Assembly (NCBI GenBank): GCA_011375275.1
Contig: DRLW01000333.1
Location: 1-14,849 of the forward strand
Direction of reading: 5' to 3'
Origin: Bacteroidota bacterium
Lineage (GTDB): Bacteria; Zhuqueibacterota; Zhuqueibacteria; Zhuqueibacterales; Geothermadaptataceae
Length of the DNA: 14,849 nucleotides
Shown in pieces: positions 1-6,309 of the stretch. Every line of letters begins with the position of its first letter. Position 1 is the stretch's first letter. The translations under genes were made by a program, and so were the position numbers. Under the pieces are notes generated by a model. The model did no database searches, had not been told where the DNA came from, and worked only from the letters and a program-made list of their open reading frames with translations.

Positions 1-37
1 GGAGCGGCATAACGGCCGCTTCTCCTCTTTTATTTTT
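1..37 (+). terminator. Terminator-like hairpin at left edge
   Basis: Bases 1-8 pair with 15-22 (8 bp including one G-T wobble) around a 6-base loop. A pyrimidine tract with two T runs follows at 26-37. Read from base 1, the first frame runs GGA GCG GCA TAA, so an upstream + strand gene could end at base 12, inside the stem. Three codons cannot identify a gene, so none is called. The T tract starts a few bases after the stem, which is not ideal for an intrinsic terminator. Confidence 0.45.
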
Positions 38-44
38 ACTACAA

Positions 45-173
45 CCGGCACAGACAGCGCGAAAAAGCCTGAAACCCGGGGCTCTTGTGCGGCGTTTGCC
101 GACGGTAAGGTGTTTTTACTCCGGTTTCATGAGTCACACGGTGATACCAGTTCAGCCAGGAAACGGAGTTTTT
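45..173 (+). promoter_or_regulatory. Structured leader with alternative pairings (candidate attenuator)
   Basis: Bases 71-79 can pair with 121-128 (8 bp, C77 bulged). The same 121-128 segment can instead pair with 160-166 as part of a longer stem, 118-128 with 160-169 (10 bp, one G bulged), which is followed by T170-T173. The two helices cannot coexist, as in antiterminator/terminator switches. Smaller stems lie inside: 90-93/98-101 and 134-137/141-144. I do not recognise a known riboswitch class. The first gene starts about 310 bases downstream, so it may control a short transcript or the lipoprotein gene. This rests on hand pairing only; no folding energy was computed. Confidence 0.3.
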
Positions 174-481
174 GGGATATCACGTCAAACCGCTCATTTC
201 TCCCGGCGTTCCTTCTGCAAAACGTTAATTGGGTGATGAATCGGGCTGGTTGAAAAAGTATCGGGTCGTGTTTGCATGGAGAGAAATACCTTGCATTTCA
301 AGCGCTTTCTCTTTTATTTTTAAATCTTTTGCAGATGGCGTCTTTTTGACGAAAAACCGTTTATTTCAGCCCTTGATGACCCGGCCGGAGGCTGACAGCC
401 GGGCTCGGGAGTGCCGGAAAGAGGAGTGTTCCGGCAAAGGGGAATCTCTTATGATCTTCACTTTGGGAGGTCTGGTTCATT
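174..481 (+). other. Non-coding leader upstream of the TPR lipoprotein gene
   Basis: No open frame here has a plausible start, composition or ribosome binding site. An AT-rich patch (about 296-366) contains a TTGACG hexamer at 346-351 but no matching -10 element. Further on are inverted repeats: 380-385/398-403 (6 bp), GGCT/AGCC at 390-393/397-400, and a perfect 7-bp pair 413-419/429-435 with a 9-base loop. A GGGAGG ribosome binding site at 465-470 precedes the ATG at 482. The stems may shape translation of the lipoprotein mRNA, but nothing identifies a known element. Confidence 0.35.
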
Positions 482-997
482 ATGAAAAATTTCATCCCTG
501 TCCTTGCGTTGTTTGTTTTCATCGTGGTTTCAGGCTGCAGCGAGCCTCAGGATGTCATGCTCAAAAAAATCAATGATCTTGAGGAGCAGGAAAACTTTCT
601 CGGTGCCATCAAGGCGATAGAGACATTTTTGACCGATTATCCCGAAAGCGAATACAGCGCCGAAATGCTGGCCCGGCTGGCCAATCTTTACGAAAGTACG
701 GAAAAAGATTATCACAAGGCCATCGCCTTGCACCAGGAGCTCATCCGGCGTTTCCCGGATAGCAGATATAGTGTGCAGGCCCGTTTCATGATCGGCTATA
801 TTTATGCCAACGACATCAAGGATTATGATAACGCGCGAAAGGCATACAACGAGTTTCTCGAACTCTACCCCGATGATGAGTTGACACCGTCGGTAAAATG
901 GGAGCTGGAGAATCTCGGCAAGGATTTAAGCGAAATTCCTCTTTTCAAAGAAACGAGTGCCCGGGAAAGCACAGAGAAAAATTCTTTGAAAGAATAA
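482..997 (+). CDS. TPR-repeat lipoprotein, BamD-like
   Basis: The 171-residue product begins with a lipoprotein signal: a positively charged N-terminus, a hydrophobic stretch, then VVSGC with the acylated cysteine at residue 19. The mature part is almost entirely helical TPR or Sel1-like repeats (about 25-150), with patterns such as AIKAIETFLTDYPESEY and AIALHQELIRRFPDSRY. This spacing is typical of outer-membrane-assembly lipoproteins of the BamD/YfiO type, but the protein is much shorter than BamD (about 245 residues), so BamD itself is unlikely. It probably sits in the periplasmic leaflet of a membrane as a protein-binding scaffold. The start has GGGAGG 11 bases upstream. A hairpin and a short terminator-like element separate it from moxR, so it may be its own transcript. 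The exact role is not known. Confidence 0.85.
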   Translation: MKNFIPVLALFVFIVVSGCSEPQDVMLKKINDLEEQENFLGAIKAIETFLTDYPESEYSAEMLARLANLYESTEKDYHKAIALHQELIRRFPDSRYSVQARFMIGYIYANDIKDYDNARKAYNEFLELYPDDELTPSVKWELENLGKDLSEIPLFKETSARESTEKNSLKE

Positions 998-1008
998 ACC
1001 GGTTCAAA

Positions 1009-1055
1009 CCAACCAGTAGCCGCGCACGCACTGCCGCTCCCGGCGTACTGGTTGG
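1009..1055. repeat. Strong inverted repeat between lipoprotein gene and moxR
   Basis: CCAACCAGTA (1009-1018) is a perfect 10-bp inverted match to TACTGGTTGG (1046-1055). The stem continues inward with GCCG/CGGC (1019-1022/1041-1044) after a single bulged G at 1045, leaving an 18-base loop. No T tract follows, so it is not a standard terminator. It may be an mRNA 3' stabilising stem, a REP-like element or a protein site. Confidence 0.55.
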
Positions 1056-1097
1056 GCACGAACACTGGCCGGATGTCTGAGATGGAATAGGTGCGTT

Positions 1098-1120
1098 CCG
1101 CTGTGGCATGCGGCTTTTTT
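1098..1120 (+). terminator. Weak terminator-like stem before moxR
   Basis: CCGC (1098-1101) pairs with GCGG (1110-1113) across an 8-base loop and is followed by C and six T (1115-1120). The T run is good but the stem is only 4 bp, so termination would be inefficient. It lies between the lipoprotein stop at 997 and the moxR start at 1224, the expected place for a transcript end. Confidence 0.35.
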
Positions 1121-1223
1121 GTGGGTATCCCGCCAGACTCACAGGTGCGCCGGTACGGTTTTGTGAAATCAGCGGGAGCATATCAGATGGCGATCCGGAA
1201 AATTATGATAGCGAGGAGGTTGA

Positions 1224-2213
1224 ATGAACGTCGATATCCAGGCCTTGAATGACAAGGTGCAGAAAGAAAGTGAATTCGTCCGCAAACTGACAGAGGAAAT
1301 CGGCAAGGTTATCGTCGGGCAGAATTACATGGTTGAACGCCTGCTCATCGGCCTGCTTTCCAATGGCCACGTCCTGCTCGAAGGCGTACCCGGGCTGGCC
1401 AAAACCCTCACCGTCAACACGCTGGCCAAAGCCATAAAAACCAAATTTCAGCGCATTCAGTTCACCCCGGACCTGCTGCCCGCCGACCTGATCGGTACCC
1501 TGATCTATGATCAGAAAACCGGTGATTTTACCACCAAAAAAGGCCCGATTTTTTCCAACATCATCCTTGCAGATGAGATCAACCGCTCGCCTGCCAAAGT
1601 GCAGTCCGCGTTACTGGAGGCGATGATGGAACGCCAGGTGACCATCGGTGAGAAGACTTTCAAATTAGATGATCCTTTTCTCGTGCTCGCCACTCAGAAC
1701 CCAATAGAACAGGAAGGGACTTATCCGCTCCCGGAAGCGCAGGTCGATCGTTTTATGCTCAAACTCTCGGTCGGATATCCGACACGGGAGGATGAGTTGG
1801 AGATCATGCGCCGCATGGCCGCCGGGCCTGTGCCGGCGGTGAAAAGCGTGGTGACGCCGAAGCAGATCATCAGCGCGCGCAAGACAGTGGCTGAAATTTA
1901 TCTCGATGCCAAGATCGAAAATTATATCGTCGATATCGTTTTTGCTACACGCGAGCCCCAAAAGCAGGGTCTGGACGATCTGGCCGAGCTGATCGCCTTT
2001 GGCGCCAGCCCGCGCGCTTCTATTTTCCTCGTGCAGGCCGCGAAGGCCCATGCGCTGCTGCGCGGCCGTGGCTACGTGACCCCGGACGATGTGCGCGCCG
2101 TCTGTCTCGATGTGCTGCGCCACCGCGTGCTGGTGACCTATGAGGCCGAGGCCGAAGAAATCACACCCGAAGATATCATCCGCAAAGTCCTGGCCAGCGT
2201 GGAAGTCCCATGA
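1224..2213 (+). CDS. moxR: MoxR-family AAA+ ATPase
   Basis: The 329-residue product is of normal length for the family. The Walker A loop GVPGLAKT is at 54-61 and Walker B IILADEIN at 113-120. The sensor-1 stretch LATQNPIEQEGTYPLPEAQ starts at 155, followed by VDRF, a MoxR hallmark. The C-terminal third is the AAA lid with the GASPRAS segment. All nucleotide-binding residues are intact, so an active cytoplasmic ATPase is expected. Family members form hexamers and are believed to act as chaperones inserting metal or maturing VWA-domain proteins encoded next door, which here would be the DUF58 protein, BatA and BatB. GAGGAGG at 1213-1219 is a strong ribosome binding site 4 bases before the ATG. 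The stop overlaps the DUF58 start (ATGA), which implies translational coupling. Confidence 0.97.
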   Translation: MNVDIQALNDKVQKESEFVRKLTEEIGKVIVGQNYMVERLLIGLLSNGHVLLEGVPGLAKTLTVNTLAKAIKTKFQRIQFTPDLLPADLIGTLIYDQKTGDFTTKKGPIFSNIILADEINRSPAKVQSALLEAMMERQVTIGEKTFKLDDPFLVLATQNPIEQEGTYPLPEAQVDRFMLKLSVGYPTREDELEIMRRMAAGPVPAVKSVVTPKQIISARKTVAEIYLDAKIENYIVDIVFATREPQKQGLDDLAELIAFGASPRASIFLVQAAKAHALLRGRGYVTPDDVRAVCLDVLRHRVLVTYEAEAEEITPEDIIRKVLASVEVP

Positions 2214-3088
2214 TCCCCAAAGAAGTTCTGAAAAAGGTCAAACGCATCGAAATTCAGACGCGCGGCCTGGTGAACGACGTTTTTTCCGGCGAATATCATT
2301 CGGTGTTCAAAGGCCGGGGGATGGAGTTTGCGGAAGTGCGCGAGTATCAGTATGGCGACGATATCCGCACCATCGACTGGAACGTGAGCGCGCGCATGGG
2401 GCATCCCTATGTTAAGGTGTTCGAGGAAGAGCGTGAGCTGACGGTGATGCTGCTGGTGGATGCCAGCCGTTCGGCGGAGTTCGGCACTTATGCGCAAATG
2501 AAGGGCGAAATCGCCGCGGAGATTTGCGCGCTGCTGGCTTTTGCTGCGATCAAAAATAACGACAAGGTCGGGCTGATCATCTTCACCGACAAGATTGAGA
2601 AATTCGTGCCGCCCAAAAAGGGCAAGAAGCACGTTCTACGCGTTGTGCGCGAGCTGCTTTACCACAAACCGGAGAGTACGGGGACAGATATCGCCCTGGC
2701 GCTGGAATATATGAACCGGGTCATGACCCGCCGCGCCGTCGCTTTTTTGATTTCTGATTTTCAGGCGGATGATTTTGAACCGGCACTGCGCATCGCCGGC
2801 CGCAGGCATGATCTCATCGCCGTGACCATCACGGATCCGCGCGAGATGGAGCTGCCTGCTGTTGGATTCATCGAGCTGGAGGATGCCGAAACCGGCGAGG
2901 CTGTTCTCGTGGATACCGGCAGCCAGGAATTGCGCCGGGCCTTCAGCAAAGAGGTCGCCCGGCGGCGGAACCACCTCGATCGGCTGTTCCGGCGTATCAA
3001 TATAGACCGTATCGATATTTTTACGGACAAACCCTATGCCGAGCCGCTGATCCGTTTTTTTCGCATGCGCGCAAAGCGTTTTCGCTGA
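2210..3088 (+). CDS. DUF58 domain protein with VWA-like fold
   Basis: The 292-residue protein has the DUF58 signature: REYQYGDDIRTIDWNVSAR (44-62), then an acidic ERELTV segment and LLVDASRS (81-88). The DASRS at 84-88 matches the DxSxS MIDAS metal site of VWA domains, with a downstream TGTD (158-160 region) and SDF (182-184) as likely further metal ligands. No signal peptide or membrane segment is visible, so it is probably cytoplasmic, which makes it the natural substrate of the coupled MoxR ATPase. DUF58 genes directly after moxR are a conserved feature of Bat operons. Its biochemical function is not established. The ATG at 2210 overlaps the moxR stop by four bases and no other start fits the family N-terminus better. 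Confidence 0.95.
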   Translation: MIPKEVLKKVKRIEIQTRGLVNDVFSGEYHSVFKGRGMEFAEVREYQYGDDIRTIDWNVSARMGHPYVKVFEEERELTVMLLVDASRSAEFGTYAQMKGEIAAEICALLAFAAIKNNDKVGLIIFTDKIEKFVPPKKGKKHVLRVVRELLYHKPESTGTDIALALEYMNRVMTRRAVAFLISDFQADDFEPALRIAGRRHDLIAVTITDPREMELPAVGFIELEDAETGEAVLVDTGSQELRRAFSKEVARRRNHLDRLFRRINIDRIDIFTDKPYAEPLIRFFRMRAKRFR

Positions 3089-3338
3089 TGCTGCAGTGGC
3101 GGGAAAAAATTTTCCGGGAATCCCGTTCCTCCTGCGCGCAGCGCAATTTCATGAAAGATGCTGGATGAAAAAATCGGCTATTTATGCCGGTGTTCTTTCC
3201 CGGTGCAGCTGGCTGCCCGTGCATCCGGGATGCAGGTAGCCCTTTCGGCTACGCTATGGCCGGCCCTGCCCGCTTGTTCCGGGCCGGCGTTACCAAATTC
3301 CACGTTATGGATTTCAGGCTATTTGAAAGGCTGAGAAG
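3089..3338 (+). other. 250-base intergenic region with three consecutive inverted repeats
   Basis: This gap interrupts an otherwise tightly packed operon. It contains CGGG-AAT-CCCG at 3115-3125. A cluster follows: GCATCC/GGATGC (3221-3226/3228-3233), GTAGCC/GGCTAC (3236-3241/3247-3252, 5-base loop) and GCCGGCCC/GGGCCGGC (3259-3266/3281-3288, perfect 8 bp, 14-base loop). No T tract follows, so these are not ordinary terminators. A 58-codon frame (3158-3334) crosses the region but has no ribosome binding site and a composition unlike the neighbours, so it is not called. The hairpins might tune expression of the downstream half of the operon. Confidence 0.45.
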
Positions 3339-4280
3339 ATGAAGAGAGTCGGAAAACTGCCGATGTTTGCCGCGTTGGCCGTGCTCGTGTTGAGTGCTGG
3401 CTGCCGTCAGGCCGGGGGGCCGGATATCCCGGCTGAGAAAGCGCGTGAATTCGCCGATGCACTGCATGCGAAAGCGCTGTTCCCGCAAAGCATCGTTGAG
3501 TATGAGCACTATCTGCGCTCATACAGACTCGATGAAGAGGAGCAGGCCAATGTCAGCTACATCATCGCCAATACGTATTTCGAGCAGTTGCATCGATATG
3601 ATGACGCGCTGGCGTGGTACATGCGTATCAAGGAACTCTATCCCAACAGCACGCTGGCTGATCAGGCGGATAAACGCATCGTGGAAAGCCTCGAGCGCCT
3701 GCAACGCAATGTGGATGCGCAGCAGGCTCGCGAGGAAGCCACGTTCATCGATCCGGCCAAGGTGCGGAAAAAACGGCCGGGCGTCGTTGTCGCCAGGATC
3801 GGCGAGCGGGAAATTACCAGCGGCGATCTCGAATACAGCATCAAGCAGTACTTCATCACTCTGCCTCCCTACATTCTGTCTCAGATTGAGGATAAAACAG
3901 ACCGCCTCGCCATGCTCAAAGGCGTGATCGCCACAGAGTTGCTGTACAGTTCGGCACGGCGCAAAGGCTTGGACCGCGACCCGGAAATCCTCGAAGGTGC
4001 TTTTCAGGCCAAAAAAGCCCTGATGGTGCACAAACTGCTGCAGCAGGAGCTCTCAACCAATCTCAGCCTCACCGATGAAGACTTGCGAAACTATTTCCGC
4101 GAGCACATCGACCGGTACACCACGGGCGACAGCCTCGCCGTTGTGCCGAGATTTGAGGACGTGCGCGGACGTGTGACTCAGGATTTTATCGTCTCGCAGC
4201 AGAAATCTGCTTATGAGCGCCTGCTGCAACGCCTGATGCGGGCGCAGGCGGTGAAAATTTATGAAGATAAGCTGAAGTGA
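3339..4280 (+). CDS. TPR plus SurA/PpiC-like chaperone lipoprotein lacking a PPIase domain
   Basis: The 313-residue product has a lipoprotein signal ending LSAGC (Cys22). Residues about 30-125 form TPR-like helices (EYEHYLRSYRLDEEEQ, DDALAWYMRIKELYPNS). From about 149, VVARIGEREITSGDLEYSI matches the opening of the SurA N-terminal chaperone domain, which then runs through LKGVIATELLYSSARRKG to LTDEDLRNYFREHIDRY (about 260). In SurA/PpiC/PrsA proteins a parvulin domain of about 90-100 residues follows. Here about 10 residues lead directly to the C-terminal chaperone helix (FEDVRGRVTQDFIVSQQKSA to VKIYEDKL). The isomerase module is therefore absent while both chaperone halves remain. It is likely a membrane-anchored periplasmic holdase or scaffold in the Bat complex. 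AAAGG about 8 bases before the ATG supports this start. Its stop overlaps or abuts the next gene. Confidence 0.85.
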   Translation: MKRVGKLPMFAALAVLVLSAGCRQAGGPDIPAEKAREFADALHAKALFPQSIVEYEHYLRSYRLDEEEQANVSYIIANTYFEQLHRYDDALAWYMRIKELYPNSTLADQADKRIVESLERLQRNVDAQQAREEATFIDPAKVRKKRPGVVVARIGEREITSGDLEYSIKQYFITLPPYILSQIEDKTDRLAMLKGVIATELLYSSARRKGLDRDPEILEGAFQAKKALMVHKLLQQELSTNLSLTDEDLRNYFREHIDRYTTGDSLAVVPRFEDVRGRVTQDFIVSQQKSAYERLLQRLMRAQAVKIYEDKLK

Positions 4281-4282
4281 CC

Positions 4283-5302
4283 ATGAGAGAGCGAGTCCGG
4301 AACCGGAGCAGATATCTTTTCCTCGGCCTTGCCAGCATGCTGCTCGCTGCAGCGCTGCCGGGGCAGGAGAACCCCACAGTCAGCCTTTCCGCCGGTACAG
4401 ATACTACAGTGACGACCATCGGCGGGTTGGTACACTATACCGTGCGCGTGCAAAGCCCGGAGGATGTTCAGGTGCACATGCCGCCGCCGGGGAAAAAGCT
4501 CGGCCTGTTCGAAATACGTGATTATCAGGCTCCGGAAGCGCGCAGGCAGGACGGGCAGCTTCTGCACGAGTTCCGCTTCACTCTGGCCACGTTCGATACC
4601 GGTACAGTGGTCATCCCCCCCATAGACGTAACCTGGTTCATGCCGCCGGATACCAGCATGCACACCCTGAGCACCGACCCGGTCGCTGTACAGGTTTTAT
4701 CTGTCGCACCGGACCTTTCCGGGGATATTCGCGGTCTCAAGCCGCAGGCAGAAATCCCGCGTGACTGGCGCCTGCTGAGCATGTATATCGCCGTGGCGCT
4801 GGCTGTTCTGCTTCTGCTCGGGCTGGCATGGTGGTATTTTCGCTATCACCGCCGGGGGGAGACGCCTTTTGTGCGCCGGGAACCGCCGCGGCCCGCCCAC
4901 GAAGTCGCCATGGAAGCCCTGCTGGCGTTGCAGAAGTCCGGCCTTATCGAGCAGGAGAATGGCAAAGAGTTTTGCAGCCGCCTTTCCGATATTCTGCGGC
5001 ATTATCTTGCCGGCCGTTATTTCGTCAACGCCATGGAGCTGACGACTGAGGAAACCATGCGGGCACTGCAGCCGCATGGGCTGAGTACGCAGCAGACCCG
5101 CTCTGTGACAGATATTCTCTCTTTTTGCGATCTGGCGAAATTTGCCCGCTACCAACCGGAGCAGGAGGCCATGCGCGACCGGCTGCAACTGGCGATCGCT
5201 TTTGTCGAACAAACGCAGATCGTTCTCGAACCGGAAGAGGACTCGCACCGTGCAGATGAAAAGCCCGCACAACAGCCTGCGGAGGAGGAAACAGCACCGT
5301 GA
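4283..5302 (+). CDS. Short BatD-like membrane protein (DUF4381-like)
   Basis: The product has 339 residues from ATG 4283; a GTG at 4277 in the same frame would give a GTGA overlap with the previous stop, and neither start has a clear ribosome binding site. A signal peptide (about 1-27) leads to a beta-rich periplasmic domain containing FDTGTVVIPPIDVTW (about 104-118). One membrane helix follows (about 165-187), then a cytoplasmic helical domain (about 205-310) and an acidic Pro/Glu tail. The TG-x-IPP motif and the helical domain (ILSFCDLAKFARY) both resemble parts of BatD encoded further down (RDTGSFEIPPITVTY; ILAECDFRRFALS). I therefore read it as a shortened BatD relative with one Ig-like unit. 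Genes of this type usually sit between DUF58 and batA in Bat operons. Its molecular role is unknown; membrane anchoring of VWA partners is plausible. Confidence 0.85.
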   Translation: MRERVRNRSRYLFLGLASMLLAAALPGQENPTVSLSAGTDTTVTTIGGLVHYTVRVQSPEDVQVHMPPPGKKLGLFEIRDYQAPEARRQDGQLLHEFRFTLATFDTGTVVIPPIDVTWFMPPDTSMHTLSTDPVAVQVLSVAPDLSGDIRGLKPQAEIPRDWRLLSMYIAVALAVLLLLGLAWWYFRYHRRGETPFVRREPPRPAHEVAMEALLALQKSGLIEQENGKEFCSRLSDILRHYLAGRYFVNAMELTTEETMRALQPHGLSTQQTRSVTDILSFCDLAKFARYQPEQEAMRDRLQLAIAFVEQTQIVLEPEEDSHRADEKPAQQPAEEETAP

Positions 5303-6291
5303 CGCGATTTGCCAACCCCGAGTTTCTTTTGCTGCTGCTGATCATTCCGGTACTGGTGTACTGGTATCTGCGCCGGCGCGTGCACAGCGAAGGGGCATTG
5401 CGCTATTCGAGCCTCTCGATTATCAAAGGGATCAAAAAACCGCGCAGCCAGGCGCTGCGTCACAGCCTGTTCGTTTTGCGCCTGCTGGCGCTGGCGTTGG
5501 TGATTATCGGCCTGGCGCGGCCGCAGAGCGGCCAGAAAGAGGAAGAGATCACCACAGAAGGCATCGATATCGTCATTGCGCTGGATATTTCCAGCAGCAT
5601 GCTGGCCGAAGATTTCCGGCCGAAGAACCGCATACAGGCTGCCAAGGCCGTGGCAGCGGATTTTATCCGCGGGCGCAAAAACGATCGCATCGGTATGGTC
5701 GTGTTTGCAGCCAAGAGTTTTACCCAGTGCCCCCTGACCCTGGACTACGGCATCCTGCTCAGCTTCATGGATGACATCGACGTCGGCCTTGTGGATGACG
5801 GGACGGCCATCGGTCTGGCGATTGCCAACTCCGTCAACCGGTTGCGTAACAGCGAGGCGAAGAGCAAGGTCGTCATCCTGCTCACCGATGGCGTCAACAA
5901 CCGCGGCGAGGTTGATCCGGTTACCGCAGCTAAGGTCGCGGCAACCTATGGCATTAAGATTTACACCATCGGCGTGGGCACCCAGGGCGAGGCGCTCTAC
6001 CCGGTCGATGATCCCTTTTTTGGCAAGCGTTACGTGCGCATGCCGGTGGAGATCGATGAAAAAGTGCTGCAACAGGTGGCGGCGATCACCGATGGCCGTT
6101 ATTTTCGTGCCACCAACAAGAAGAGCCTTGAGGAGGTTTTTCGGGAAATCGACCAGCTCGAAAAGACCAAAATCGAGGTGAAAGAATACACGCGTTATGC
6201 CGAGCTGTTTCCGGGCTGGCTGCAGTGGGCCATGCTGCTGCTGGTGCTGGAAATCGTGCTCGCCAACACGCGCTTTCGCAAAATTCCCTGA
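5299..6291 (+). CDS. batA: BatA, VWA-domain inner-membrane protein
   Basis: The 330-residue product starts at GTG 5299, overlapping the previous stop (GTGA). The resulting N-terminus TRFANPEFLLLLLIIP is the conserved BatA/BatB opening and matches BatB here (VRFANPDALYLLLLIP), which fixes the start. Two N-terminal membrane helices (about 8-24 and 57-73) precede a VWA domain (about 89-280) with an intact MIDAS: DISSS at 96-100, Thr169 in DDGTAIG, and Asp197 in LTDG. A third membrane helix lies near the C-terminus (about 304-322). The VWA domain should face the side where its partners, MoxR or the TPR proteins, reach it. The bat genes were named for aerotolerance in Bacteroides fragilis, but the biochemical function remains open; metal-dependent protein binding is the family expectation. 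Confidence 0.95.
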   Translation: MTRFANPEFLLLLLIIPVLVYWYLRRRVHSEGALRYSSLSIIKGIKKPRSQALRHSLFVLRLLALALVIIGLARPQSGQKEEEITTEGIDIVIALDISSSMLAEDFRPKNRIQAAKAVAADFIRGRKNDRIGMVVFAAKSFTQCPLTLDYGILLSFMDDIDVGLVDDGTAIGLAIANSVNRLRNSEAKSKVVILLTDGVNNRGEVDPVTAAKVAATYGIKIYTIGVGTQGEALYPVDDPFFGKRYVRMPVEIDEKVLQQVAAITDGRYFRATNKKSLEEVFREIDQLEKTKIEVKEYTRYAELFPGWLQWAMLLLVLEIVLANTRFRKIP

Positions 6292-6309
6292 CAGACAGGA
6301 ACGAGATCC

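Noticed and set aside
229..576. 115-codon open frame on + at the left
   Set aside because: It overlaps the lipoprotein gene in another frame, has no ribosome binding site and gives a protein of random-looking composition; the lipoprotein with lipobox and TPRs is clearly the real gene.
999..1018. GGTTCAAACC resembling a tRNA T-arm
   Set aside because: The flanking bases do not form a T stem, and no acceptor, D or anticodon arm can be built around it.
1161..1209. Possible promoter before moxR (TTGTGA and TATGAT)
   Set aside because: The hexamers are not at usable spacing, and the TATGAT would place the start of transcription inside the ribosome binding site.
3158..3334. 58-codon + strand frame ending just before the SurA-like gene
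   Set aside because: It has no ribosome binding site, crosses three hairpins and encodes no recognisable pattern; treated as a chance frame.
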